Source: Clostridium kluyveri DSM 555 (GTDB lineage: Bacteria > Bacillota > Clostridia > Clostridiales > Clostridiaceae). Taken from it: 64,000 bases of DNA. How positions within the stretch are numbered: the stretch's first letter is position 1; the number at the start of each line of letters is the position of its first letter. The stretch covers positions 2,232,001-2,296,000 of the forward strand of contig NC_009706.1 of assembly GCF_000016505.1 (NCBI RefSeq). The letters run 5' to 3'. The position numbers and the translations under genes were made by a program. Below the pieces are notes generated by a model, which saw only the letters and a list, made by a program, of their open reading frames with translations, was not told the DNA's origin and did no database searches. Positions 1 to 8,513 of the stretch are shown in pieces.

Positions 1-348
1 AAGACCAGATGAAGTATCACCATTAACTGCAATATTAGTAAGTTTTAGGGGTTTTGAAGTTTTAGCTTTCCAGAGCTTAACAAAACCGCCTGCAAAACCT
101 TCATTATTTTCATCTCCCGTTCCCTTTGCAAGAGAATCCCCCATGACTAACACATTATATGAGTTGGCATCCAATTGATTCATAACTTCTTCAGTTTTAT
201 TTTCACTATTTTCACTATTATTCTTAATATCACTTTCATTTACAGAACTATTTGTAATGGAAAGTGAATACGCAAAGCCTATGCTGAATATACAAGTACT
301 TGCTGCTGCAATAGCTAATATGGTGAGCCATTTTACCTTTTTATACAT
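1..348 (-). CDS. GDSL/SGNH-family esterase, N-terminal part (runs off window)
   Basis: The first 116 residues of a secreted or membrane-anchored SGNH hydrolase are visible; the rest lies beyond the left edge. The start is the ATG at 346-348, preceded by an AAAGGAG ribosome site. A basic N-terminus is followed by a hydrophobic segment (about residues 6-28) that looks like a signal peptide or anchor, then a Ser/Asn-rich linker, then VMGDSLAKGTGD, the block I motif with the nucleophilic serine. SGNH enzymes hydrolyse esters, often on lipids or cell-wall polysaccharides. It lies 24 bases beyond the end of an ABC-2 exporter gene pair on the same strand and could be co-transcribed. The substrate cannot be told from this fragment. 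Confidence 0.8.
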   Translation of the reverse strand, partial: MYKKVKWLTILAIAAASTCIFSIGFAYSLSITNSSVNESDIKNNSENSENKTEEVMNQLDANSYNVLVMGDSLAKGTGDENNEGFAGGFVKLWKAKTSKPLKLTNIAVNGDTSSGL

Positions 349-372
349 AATACTCTGTCTCCTTTCCCATAT

Positions 373-1386
373 CTAAACTAATACATCTTGCTTGGTAAAT
401 ACAATAAAACTAATTACTAAAGCTATTAATGACCATATACATAACACACCCACAGAAAAGGAAAGGCTCATTCCCGCTATTGGTTCATAAGATGCTGTTA
501 AATATTTAGGTAAATCTAAATTAATGGCAAAGAAATACTTGACTAAAGGCCAATCAGATAAAAACAACTGAAGAAATTCACCCCCAATTAGCGAAGCTAA
601 CATTATACCAATAGAAGTTGCCGTACTTCTAACTAATGTAGAAATCATAAAGGCTAAAGTTGCAATATTCACAGAAGAGAACCATCCTAAAGAATATATT
701 AGAATTGCATATTGCCACTGATACACCTTTACTACTCCTGACGAATCCAGTTTATCTGCTATAACCCTAAAGCCAGTTGCTACAGGTTCATTCCATCCCC
801 AACTATGAAATATAAAAGATGATACTAAAATACACATAATAACTGCCTCTAAAATAACTATACAAGATAAAATCAAAACTGCAATATACTTACTTAATAA
901 TATTTTCCATCTAGGAACAGCCCTGGTCAATAGAACTTTTATAGTCTTTGAAGAAAATTCTCCAGATACCACATCTGCCGCTAAAATTACTATAAGCAAA
1001 GGTAAAAATAAATAAACAGCCTGCTGCATAAATTCAATAGTAAATTTTCCAGTATTTGGGGTAATGGGGTTTATATTATGCTCCAAATAATACTCCAACT
1101 GCTCAATTTGTATATTTATAGAATTTTTTCTATTATCATTTATATATGGCCTATTTAAAGTATCTTGCAAATCCAATATTTGCTGATTCACTAATGACTT
1201 CCAATTATAACCCTGGGCTTGTCCTGAGGCTTTTGTATACCTTTGTATTGTATTTTTATAAGAAGAGTTCTCTCCATAACAAAAAAGTGATACCAATATT
1301 AACAAAATGACTGAAATAAGTATAAGCTTCTTTTTAGATAGCATTTTAACTACTTCGTTTTCCACTAATTTTAACAAATTAATCAT
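373..1386 (-). CDS. ABC-2 type transporter permease
   Basis: A 337-residue integral membrane protein of the ABC-2 permease family. An N-terminal membrane segment (about residues 18-38) is followed by an extracellular loop of some 80 residues, then a block of about five segments; the stretch VVSGEFSSKTIKVLLTRAVPR (about residues 137-157) is the cytoplasmic coupling element typical of this family. The gene begins eight bases after the stop of the ATPase gene, so the two form one exporter. Families of this type export antibiotics, lantibiotics or lipids, but the substrate is not identifiable. The ribosome site is weak, which fits translational coupling to the ATPase. Confidence 0.88.
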   Translation of the reverse strand: MINLLKLVENEVVKMLSKKKLILISVILLILVSLFCYGENSSYKNTIQRYTKASGQAQGYNWKSLVNQQILDLQDTLNRPYINDNRKNSINIQIEQLEYYLEHNINPITPNTGKFTIEFMQQAVYLFLPLLIVILAADVVSGEFSSKTIKVLLTRAVPRWKILLSKYIAVLILSCIVILEAVIMCILVSSFIFHSWGWNEPVATGFRVIADKLDSSGVVKVYQWQYAILIYSLGWFSSVNIATLAFMISTLVRSTATSIGIMLASLIGGEFLQLFLSDWPLVKYFFAINLDLPKYLTASYEPIAGMSLSFSVGVLCIWSLIALVISFIVFTKQDVLV

Positions 1387-1394
1387 CCTAACTA

Positions 1395-2306
1395 TTAAAT
1401 TATTTCACTTTGTCTTGTCAGACTTAAAAATAAATCTTCTAGAGTTTTGTGCTTTTTATCTACATATTTTAGTAATAAGCCCTGTTTTAAAAAATAAGAA
1501 TTTATTTCTTCCAATTTAGCTGAATCCACAGCAGCTTCAAGTCTGTCTTTAACTATTTTGCTTTCCAACGCCCATACTTCACTTAGTAATTCTTTTCCCT
1601 TTTTATTGTCATCCAGTATCCAAAATACCTCTTGATTATTTAAAAGTTCACTTACATCTGCATTTTTTAAAATTGTTCCATTCTTAATTATAGTTACTTT
1701 ATCACATATGAGTTCTATTTCAGAAATAAGATGGCTGGATACAAGTACGGAAATGCCTTCTTCTTTTGCAATTTTCTTTATTAAATTTCTCATTTCACTT
1801 ATTCCAGATGGATCAAGACCATTGGTAGGTTCATCTAAAATAAGAAGCTTAGGGTTATGCATTAATGCCTGTGCAATCCCCAATCTCTGTTTCATTCCCA
1901 GAGAATATGTGCTCACTTTATCTCTTATTCTATTTTTTAATCCTACTAGTTCTACTGAACTGATAATATCATCATTACTGACATCTTTACTCATAGATGC
2001 CAACATATTTAGATTATCAATGCCACTCATGTAATTGTATAAATCTGGTCCCTCTATTATACATCCAACATTTGACATAGCTTTTACATAATCATTCACA
2101 ATAGAATGTCCACATATTTCAATTCTTCCAGAAGTAGGTTTTAAAAGACCTACGATCATCCTCAAAGTGGTAGATTTACCTGCTCCATTTGGACCAAGGA
2201 AACCTAAGACCTCACCTTCTTTTATTGAAAAGCTTATCCCATTGATAATGCGTTTCCCTTTTATAGTTTTGCATACATTATCTAAAAGCAGCACTTCTTC
2301 CCTCAT
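1395..2306 (-). CDS. ABC transporter ATP-binding protein (BcrA-type)
   Basis: A 303-residue cytoplasmic ATPase that powers the adjacent ABC-2 permease. Seen in order: Walker A GPNGAGKST (about residues 38-46), a Q-loop region, the signature as YSLGMKQRLG instead of the usual LSGGQ (common in BcrA/NatA-like subfamilies), Walker B LLILDEPTNGLDP and the switch histidine in SSHLISE. The last 80 or so residues form the accessory domain usual in this group. The ATG has a good AGAGAGGG site. The architecture matches bacitracin/lantibiotic self-resistance or Na+ export pumps; no histidine kinase or response regulator is adjacent, so the inducer and substrate remain open. Confidence 0.9.
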   Translation of the reverse strand: MREEVLLLDNVCKTIKGKRIINGISFSIKEGEVLGFLGPNGAGKSTTLRMIVGLLKPTSGRIEICGHSIVNDYVKAMSNVGCIIEGPDLYNYMSGIDNLNMLASMSKDVSNDDIISSVELVGLKNRIRDKVSTYSLGMKQRLGIAQALMHNPKLLILDEPTNGLDPSGISEMRNLIKKIAKEEGISVLVSSHLISEIELICDKVTIIKNGTILKNADVSELLNNQEVFWILDDNKKGKELLSEVWALESKIVKDRLEAAVDSAKLEEINSYFLKQGLLLKYVDKKHKTLEDLFLSLTRQSEII

Positions 2307-2355
2307 ATGAAGCCCTCTCTTTCTTTCAAATAACTCTTATACCTTTAATTATTAA

Positions 2356-2772
2356 TTATTGTCCAATTATCTTTACTAAAGCCCTCTTTTTTCTCATTCC
2401 ATCAAATTCTCCATAAAATATTTGCTCCCAGGGTCCAAAATCCAGCTTTCCCTCAGTTACTGCCACTACTACTTCCCGTCCCATAATAGAACGCTTTATA
2501 TGGGCATCGGCATTGTCTTCATACCCATTATGATAGTACTGGTCATGAGGTTTTTCAGGTGCAACTTTCTCCAAAAAATTTTCAAAATCCTTATGCAGTC
2601 CACCCTCATCATCATTTATAAATACACTGGCCGTTATATGCATGGCATTACATAAAAGCAGTCCTTCTTTTATACCGCTTTCTTTTAAACACTTCTCTAT
2701 TTGTGGAGTTATGTTGATAAAGGCTCTTCTTTTTGGAATATCAAACCATAATTCTTTTCTATAACTTTTCAT
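2356..2772 (-). CDS. YjbQ/UPF0047 family protein
   Basis: A 138-residue protein that matches the UPF0047 (YjbQ) family over its whole length, including the C-terminal block [18 protein letters not shown] and a central [12 protein letters not shown] block. Family members are small cytoplasmic trimers; the E. coli protein was reported to have weak thiamine-phosphate synthase activity, but the physiological role is unsettled. The ATG at 2770-2772 follows a GAGGAGTG ribosome site. It lies 49 bases upstream of the ABC exporter and may share its transcript. No thiamine gene is nearby, so context does not support a thiamine role. Confidence 0.85.
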   Translation of the reverse strand: MKSYRKELWFDIPKRRAFINITPQIEKCLKESGIKEGLLLCNAMHITASVFINDDEGGLHKDFENFLEKVAPEKPHDQYYHNGYEDNADAHIKRSIMGREVVVAVTEGKLDFGPWEQIFYGEFDGMRKKRALVKIIGQ

Positions 2773-2890
2773 AAATAATCACTCCTCGTAACTAATATAT
2801 CTATTTTACATCAATTAAAGTTTTCTAAACAGTTAATTTTTATTGAAAACCAAATATATATATACTAATATTATATATGAGGTGATTTTA

Positions 2891-3727
2891 ATAAAAGATA
2901 GAATATCCATAACAGATTTAGCAAGACTTAGAAACGTAACCACTGAAACTCTAAGGCACTATGATAGAATAGGTCTTTTTAAACCCACTTATGTAGACCC
3001 CAAAACTGGTTATAGATATTACTCTGTGCTGCAATATGAAAAATTAGGTACAATTAAAGAACTGCGCCAGCTTGGCATGAGTCTTAAAGAAATAAAAGAA
3101 TATTTTAATAACAGACATGTAACCAAATCCCTTTCTATACTTACGAATAAACATGAAGAGTTAAAAGAAAAAATAAAAGATTTACAGTTATTGGAAGAAA
3201 CCCTTTCTGAAAAGATAGAATTTTTAAGGAATGTTATTGCCGAGTCCAAAATGAAAGAAATCATGATCAAACAAATACCTGAAAGAGAAATTATTACTTT
3301 TGGCAAGGCTATTAACAATGAAATAGAATTAAGCTATGGATTTCTTCATCTTGAAAATACCCTTGAAGAAATTTCACCCATTTTAGCCAGTAATAGATTA
3401 GGGTTCATTATATCAAAATCTGATATTGAATCCTGTGAGTTTAATAAATCCAGTGACATTTTTGTATTTACAAAATCACCTAACCAAATTAATAAAAAAA
3501 ATATACAGAAAATAAAAGCGGGAAAATATGCTTGTATTTATAACAGCGGTAAACCTTGGGATAGAGAAGAAAGTATAAAAAAGCTGCTGCAATTTATCCA
3601 TTACAACCATTATATTATAGATGGTGACTTTATAGAAATAGCCCAGGTAGACATTACAGTAACAGATATTGTAGAAGAAGAATGTTTTGAAATTCAAGTT
3701 CCAATCAAAAACTCTATAGATACCTAA
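2891..3727 (+). CDS. MerR-family transcriptional regulator with GyrI-like effector domain
   Basis: A multidrug-sensor type regulator of the BmrR/BltR class. The N-terminal MerR helix-turn-helix reads ISITDLARLRNVTTETLRHYD, the wing ends in TGYRYYS, a long dimerisation helix follows (about residues 75-120), and the C-terminal half resembles the GyrI-like ligand-binding domain. The start is a problem: the only ATG in frame (2843) lies 48 bases earlier and would add a tail not seen in this family, and it lacks a ribosome site. A strong GAGGTGA (2879-2885) sits five bases ahead of an in-frame ATA at 2891, which puts the first family residues in the right place. I list the gene from that ATA as a possible AUA start; GTG at 2882 is the other option. 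A terminator follows the stop. Confidence 0.78.
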   Translation: MKDRISITDLARLRNVTTETLRHYDRIGLFKPTYVDPKTGYRYYSVLQYEKLGTIKELRQLGMSLKEIKEYFNNRHVTKSLSILTNKHEELKEKIKDLQLLEETLSEKIEFLRNVIAESKMKEIMIKQIPEREIITFGKAINNEIELSYGFLHLENTLEEISPILASNRLGFIISKSDIESCEFNKSSDIFVFTKSPNQINKKNIQKIKAGKYACIYNSGKPWDREESIKKLLQFIHYNHYIIDGDFIEIAQVDITVTDIVEEECFEIQVPIKNSIDT

Positions 3728-3728
3728 A

Positions 3729-3760
3729 AGCTTAATTAACTTTTTAATTAGGCTATTTTT
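3729..3760 (+). terminator. Rho-independent terminator after the MerR gene
   Basis: Arms AGCTTAATTAA (3729-3739) and TTAATTAGGCT (3744-3754) pair over 11 bases with one G-T pair and a four-base loop, followed by ATTTTTAT. It lies directly after the MerR stop codon. Confidence 0.75.
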
Positions 3761-3857
3761 ATCTTCTAAAATAATTAGAATTTGATATTGACCCTTGTGC
3801 AGCACAAAGCTTTATAATTACTATTAATAAAATTTAATCATAAAAGGGGAAATCACC

Positions 3858-4709
3858 ATGAGAAAAAGTTATGTAAAAAATTCAACAAATACCTTAAAAA
3901 AAGTACTTCTGTGTGCTCCCACATATTTTGAATTTGAACCCATTAATGTAATAACAGAGAAATGGATGGAAAAAGGTGAAAAATCCAATAGGGATATTTG
4001 TTTGAGAGAACACGCAGAAATTGTGCAGGCTTATAGGGAAAATGGAGTAGAGGTAGTTTTAATGGAGCCAGATCCTAATTTACCCTACCAGGTATTTGCC
4101 AGAGATTTTGGAGCTTGCATATCTGAAGGTTATATAATGGGGAAATTGAGAGAACCTATACGCAAAAACGAAACTACAGCTTATGAAAATAAAATGAAAG
4201 AACTTGACATTCCCTGCGCTGCCAGGTGTACTGCAGGTGCCTTTGAAGGTGGGGACTTCTGGTTTTTAGATGACTATGTAATGGCTCAGGGTATAATTGC
4301 AAGAACAGATTGGCATGGATTTGAAAATATCAAAACCCAGGTACAGGAATTAGGTTATGAATTAATTTCCATACCTGCATTAAGACAAAATCTGCATCTT
4401 GACATGTGCTTTAACATAGTAGCAGAAAAGGTAGCTGTAATATGCAAAGAAGCTCTCCCCTACAACTTTCTAAGAATGCTGGAAAAACGGAAATTCACCT
4501 TGATTGATGTTCCCCAGGAAGGGGTTTTCAAACATTACTGTAATCTTCAATGTCTTGGAAATGACAAAGTATTAACTTTTATCAATAACAAGGATGTAAA
4601 CCACAAACTAAGAGTACTTGGTCTAGAAACCATTGAAGTGGATCTGGTTGAAATATTAAAAGGAGGAGGAGGTCCTCACTGTATGACATTTCCTTTGGAG
4701 AGAGAATAA
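3858..4709 (+). CDS. Dimethylarginine dimethylaminohydrolase / amidinotransferase-family protein
   Basis: A 283-residue member of the guanidino-group modifying superfamily (DDAH, arginine deiminase, amidinotransferases). Motifs seen in order: FARDFG (about residue 77), EGGDFWFLDD (substrate-binding acidic block, about 129), the catalytic histidine in HLDMCFN (about 180), and the nucleophilic cysteine in GGGGPHCMTFP close to the C-terminus. Length and motif order fit DDAH-like enzymes, which hydrolyse methylarginines to citrulline and methylamines, better than full-length arginine deiminase (about 410 residues). No arginine-catabolism gene is adjacent. The ATG has a GGGG site 9 bases ahead. 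The true substrate could be another guanidine compound. Confidence 0.82.
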   Translation: MRKSYVKNSTNTLKKVLLCAPTYFEFEPINVITEKWMEKGEKSNRDICLREHAEIVQAYRENGVEVVLMEPDPNLPYQVFARDFGACISEGYIMGKLREPIRKNETTAYENKMKELDIPCAARCTAGAFEGGDFWFLDDYVMAQGIIARTDWHGFENIKTQVQELGYELISIPALRQNLHLDMCFNIVAEKVAVICKEALPYNFLRMLEKRKFTLIDVPQEGVFKHYCNLQCLGNDKVLTFINNKDVNHKLRVLGLETIEVDLVEILKGGGGPHCMTFPLERE

Positions 4710-4728
4710 AGGTATATTTTCGTTAAAA

Positions 4729-4756
4729 TGCTTTGAAATAAATAATCAGCAAAGCA
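4729..4756. terminator. Weak inverted repeat between convergent genes
   Basis: TGCTTTG (4729-4735) and CAAAGCA (4750-4756) form a seven-base stem with a 14-base AT-rich loop between two convergent genes. There is no clear T-run on either strand, so it is only a possible bidirectional terminator. Confidence 0.35.
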
Positions 4757-4787
4757 CACCTTGTTATAATAACTTAATAGGATATTT

Positions 4788-7034
4788 TTAAAGACTTAGC
4801 TGATTATCTATTTCTACATGATGGTAACTTATTATATCTTCAGACAACATAAGATTATTAAATTGTATTTTTATTCTCCTAATTAAATCTTTATCTTTTT
4901 GTAAATTCAAGCCATGATATCTTGCACCATTGTACTCACCATCATAAGTAAGAACATCCTCTACAGAACGATTCTTATTATATATCTCCTTGATTTTTCT
5001 ACATTCTTTATCCTTGGAATTTATAAGTAAAATAGAATAAAAAATAGCACAAGCTGCACCAAATTCAATCATAGGAGTAGGTATGTTAAACTTTTGTGCC
5101 AAAGTGATAGTTCCAAAAATTCTTTCTCCACACTGTAATTTTCTCATAGGATCACGTCCTACACGAATACAATTATCTTTAAAAGAACTCCTACATCTTT
5201 TAATGAAATTCGAGATAAATCCATCAATATATTCAGATAATTCGGAATTATCTTTAATAAGAGAAGGCTTAATTTCTTTTTCAATAATACTCCTCACCAA
5301 TGAAAGTACTTTTTTATCCCCCATTCCCTGTCCAATTGTTTTGTAACCAAGTAAAGCAGAATACCATGCTATTATTGCATGAGGACCATTTGAAAGTCTA
5401 TTTTTTATCTGCTGCATTTTTTCAATATTATCTACAACTTTAACCTGCCGTAATCTCTCAAGTAAAGGACTTTCATTACTTGCATACAACGGAATATATG
5501 GTTCGCTGCTAAATAAAGATACATTAAATCTTGAGATATATTTATCAAATTGAGACATAATAGATAATTTTTTTGATATATCTCCAACCTTTAACAGAGT
5601 TTTTTCATCAATTTTTTTTACTGTTTTTTTAGGATTAATTAAAACACTTTCACCCTCTTGAAAGTATTTGAAGAGCCCTGTAATATCCGGTTGAAAATAA
5701 GAAATAGTCCTTTTAAGATTTGATAATTTTTTTTGAATTTGTGTAAGTAATGTTTTTTCAGGTATTGCAGAAACCATTCTATTTACAACAGTCTCACAGA
5801 AATATGTTCTAGATATTGTTTCTTCTGCTTTTTCTTCACCCACTAAATTCTTAAGGGCATTTTTAACATTTTTTCTAATAAATTTTGCTCCTTTTATTTT
5901 ATTTAGAACCACAAGTATTGTAAGATTGGTGTTATTTTTGCTATAGCGTTCAATAAGACCTTTAGCTATAATTTCAGACTGGGACTTCACTGCCGTTTCT
6001 GGAATAGCAAGACCGATGATTTGAGACTCCGTATACATCTTTATCATTTCCGTTTCATCATCCATATCAATAATATGAACATTGCTTATACTTTGAAAAT
6101 ATGCCCTGCTTTCATACTTCACATTAAATTTTCCTAATGAATTTATTAATTCTTTAATTACAACTTTTTTAGTTGCTCCAATTATTTCCTTAGGCCTGGT
6201 ATAACCATCCCAGTGGGAAAAAATCTGTGTAAGATATCCTCCTCCTATTGCACCAAAACCGTGAATTCCTGCTTTTACATACCCAAAGCTTTGTGGAAAA
6301 TGTTCATTCAGTTTGGGCATGGACATTTTGGGTGTAAATTTAACTAGATCTTCATGAAATTCTACCATACTATTATATGCTTTAAAAACACGATTTTTTA
6401 TGTGTTTTTCAGGCTCCTTTATATCTTTTATAAATATAGGGATTCCTCCTGAATCTGCTGCTGCAATCAGACCATTTTGAGAGTCTTCAAATATAAGACA
6501 ATGTGATGGATGACAGTTTAATTCATCTGCTGCTTTTAAAAATATTTCCGGATCAGGTTTCCCTTTTGTAACCTCGTTACCACATACAATAACATCAAAA
6601 AATCTCATCACTCTTGCATTTAAAAGATATTCTTCTGCTATGGCCCTTCTGCTTGAAGTTGCAAGAGCAATTAAAATCCCGCTTTTCTTCAATCTTTCCA
6701 GTACATCATATAATCCTTCTTTGACAGGTATGCCATTATGTCTTATATATTTTACTTCGTATTCATCAGCTTTTTTTCTTATATCCTCATAAGGATAATT
6801 CTCTCCATATTGTTTTTTTGCAAGTTCTTCTGCCATTTTGGCATTGACTCCCAATGAATCTAAAAGAAGCTTGTCTGTCATACTCTCTCCATATATAAGT
6901 TTAGATGACGACTTTAACATATTAATTCTCAGTCTTTCAGTATCAAACATAGTTCCATCCATATCAAAAATTGCTGCATAAATTTGTTTACTTTCAAAAT
7001 TTATAAGACATTCTCCTCTCTGTACTTTTGACAT
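4788..7034 (-). CDS. HAD phosphatase - mannitol-1-phosphate dehydrogenase fusion
   Basis: A 748-residue two-domain protein. Residues 20-215 are a HAD hydrolase of the beta-phosphoglucomutase/phosphatase type: AIFDMDGTMFDTE carries the nucleophile D24 and acid D26, ATSSRR is motif II, and KGKPDPEIF plus FEDSQNGL are motifs III and IV. Residues 255-740 resemble long-chain polyol dehydrogenases: a nucleotide-binding GFGAIGGGYL (259-268) and the catalytic pattern K544-N549-H552. A similar order is known for the bifunctional mannitol-1-phosphate dehydrogenase/phosphatase of Acinetobacter, which makes mannitol from fructose-6-phosphate, so mannitol synthesis is the best guess. The ATG at 7032-7034 lies inside a hairpin with no ribosome site; AGAGAGGAG lies within the coding frame, 8 bases ahead of an in-frame ATA (codon 11), so the true start may be about 30 bases further in. 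Confidence 0.8.
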   Translation of the reverse strand: MSKVQRGECLINFESKQIYAAIFDMDGTMFDTERLRINMLKSSSKLIYGESMTDKLLLDSLGVNAKMAEELAKKQYGENYPYEDIRKKADEYEVKYIRHNGIPVKEGLYDVLERLKKSGILIALATSSRRAIAEEYLLNARVMRFFDVIVCGNEVTKGKPDPEIFLKAADELNCHPSHCLIFEDSQNGLIAAADSGGIPIFIKDIKEPEKHIKNRVFKAYNSMVEFHEDLVKFTPKMSMPKLNEHFPQSFGYVKAGIHGFGAIGGGYLTQIFSHWDGYTRPKEIIGATKKVVIKELINSLGKFNVKYESRAYFQSISNVHIIDMDDETEMIKMYTESQIIGLAIPETAVKSQSEIIAKGLIERYSKNNTNLTILVVLNKIKGAKFIRKNVKNALKNLVGEEKAEETISRTYFCETVVNRMVSAIPEKTLLTQIQKKLSNLKRTISYFQPDITGLFKYFQEGESVLINPKKTVKKIDEKTLLKVGDISKKLSIMSQFDKYISRFNVSLFSSEPYIPLYASNESPLLERLRQVKVVDNIEKMQQIKNRLSNGPHAIIAWYSALLGYKTIGQGMGDKKVLSLVRSIIEKEIKPSLIKDNSELSEYIDGFISNFIKRCRSSFKDNCIRVGRDPMRKLQCGERIFGTITLAQKFNIPTPMIEFGAACAIFYSILLINSKDKECRKIKEIYNKNRSVEDVLTYDGEYNGARYHGLNLQKDKDLIRRIKIQFNNLMLSEDIISYHHVEIDNQLSL

Positions 7035-7075
7035 CTAACAACTTTATTATATATAACAAGTTGTTAGATGTCAAA
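7027..7075. repeat. 18-bp perfect inverted repeat at the start of the HAD-dehydrogenase gene
   Basis: Arms 7027-7044 and 7058-7075 are exact reverse complements (core GACATCTAACAACTT / AAGTTGTTAGATGTC) with a 13-base AT loop. The annotated ATG of the fusion gene is inside one arm. It could be a terminator of the upstream unit (T-run absent on the minus strand), an operator, or an mRNA hairpin controlling initiation. Confidence 0.7.
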
Positions 7076-7080
7076 TTCAG

Positions 7081-7741
7081 TTACTTTCGTTTCAACTCTA
7101 TTTTAATATTTTTATCTACACCATTTTTCTTATAAGTAAATCCCAAATACAGCTTTTTTATATCTTTAAAATATGGACTTTGAAAATTTGCTGTTATTTC
7201 CTTAGTTCCCCCATTGTTATCTCCTTCTCCAAAACTTTTGCATCCATACACATTACCTTCATCATCTTGAAGATAAGGGTTTTTAAATGTCCAATCATTT
7301 GGTATAAAAAAACTGCCATATGCACTGATAGGATATAAATTTACACCCTCTATTATTATAGAAGAATTTTCACTTGTTTCTCCTGCCTTTACATATTTAA
7401 TTTCTTTGGCATTTATGAATTTATCATCAATTTTTACATTTATGGACCAGTTTCCATTGACTATTTTAGGGGACTTATGAAAAATCCTATAAACATAGCC
7501 ATGTCTATAATAATCCCTCACACTCATAATATCCCTATCAGAGCAGTAAGTAAATTTAATATTGATGCTCTTTGGAATGGTACTTAACTTTGTGCTTCCT
7601 GTAGATTCAAATCCTATTACCATTTGTTTTTTTCTGGAACTTTGAAAATCCTCTTGATCTGTAAATATTTTACTAGAGCCATTATAAAAAACTATCTGGT
7701 CATATGTTTTTCCTGTATTTTTTTTATCATTTATAATTTCA
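7081..7741 (-). pseudogene. C-terminal remnant of an anti-sigma factor (DUF4179/DUF5643-like)
   Basis: An open frame runs from within the end of the sigma factor gene to 7081. From the internal ATG at 7623 it codes 180 residues rich in beta-strand pattern (FESTGSTKLSTIPKSI, YPISAYGSFFIPNDW) that look like the extracellular C-terminal domain found behind DUF4179 in sigma-factor partners. What is missing is the cytoplasmic sigma-binding part and the membrane helix: the frame has no start or ribosome site near the sigma stop. I read this as an internal deletion that fused the sigma gene end to the middle of its anti-sigma gene. It could alternatively be a small secreted protein, but no signal peptide is visible. 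Confidence 0.55.
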
Positions 7742-8248
7742 TCAAAATCTCTTCCATCTTTTTATAGCCTTATGAATATGGGTCTTTACTGTACCAATGG
7801 GGCATTCAAGTATATCTGCTATTTGTGAAACAGTTAAATCTTCAAAATATCTAAGTATTATTACTACTTTTAATTTGCCATCTAACTTATCAATAGCTTT
7901 GTATAAGTCTAACCTGTCCTCTAAATTTTTATCTTCTCTGCTTCCTTTACATATGTTGGCAATATTAATACCCAAAAGGCTGACCCTTTTCTTCTTGTTT
8001 AAATAATTTATACATTCATTTATGAGTATTCTCATAATCCAAGTATTAAAATATTTACCCTCTTTCAATTTTTTAATTGATACATAGGCTTTATAAACAG
8101 TTTCATCTAATATTTCTAATGAATCATGTTTATTTTTTGTATAAAGATAAGCAGCTTTGTACAGAATCTCTTTATTAATTTTCATAAGTTCACAAAAAGC
8201 ATTTTCATCACCACTTTTTGCATTTTTAACTAATGTCTCAACATTCAT
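7742..8248 (-). CDS. RNA polymerase sigma-70 family (ECF-like) sigma factor
   Basis: A 168-residue sigma factor. Region 2 is visible as YLYTKNKHDSLEILDETVYKAY and YFNTWIMRILINECIN, and region 4 as LRYFEDLTVSQIADILECP followed by GTVKTHIHKAIKRW. The ATG is preceded by GGAGG. Such factors are usually co-transcribed with a membrane anti-sigma protein; here only a C-terminal remnant of one follows, and the sigma protein itself ends abruptly after KRWKRF, about ten residues earlier than relatives usually do. A 22-base palindrome lies 25 bases upstream. The factor may be unrestrained, or may be decaying. Confidence 0.85.
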   Translation of the reverse strand: MNVETLVKNAKSGDENAFCELMKINKEILYKAAYLYTKNKHDSLEILDETVYKAYVSIKKLKEGKYFNTWIMRILINECINYLNKKKRVSLLGINIANICKGSREDKNLEDRLDLYKAIDKLDGKLKVVIILRYFEDLTVSQIADILECPIGTVKTHIHKAIKRWKRF

Positions 8249-8272
8249 CTATAGTCCTCCAAACAATTTATC

Positions 8273-8294
8273 AAGTTATAACCGGTAATAACTT
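8273..8294. promoter_or_regulatory. 22-bp palindrome upstream of the sigma factor gene
   Basis: AAGTTAT (8273-8279) and ATAACTT (8288-8294) are perfect arms around a centre containing the palindrome ACCGGT. It lies 25 bases ahead of the sigma ATG, in the expected promoter region. It may be an operator or part of an autoregulatory promoter; nothing else supports this. Confidence 0.45.
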
Positions 8295-8513
8295 TCACTT
8301 ATTAGACCATGAAGTGTTCAATTTGGTTTTATCTTTTCAAAAATTTTTTCAAAAATTTATGATATAATATGTTTAATTGTAGATATTCCCTTTTCCCGAT
8401 TGCTAGATAGTGACTTTATAGTTCAATTATGAAATGCTTTTAAAGATAAGTAATAATGATAAGCAGGATAAGTTAAATCAAAAACTAAAGATTCTCTTAT
8501 TAAGGAGGTAATC

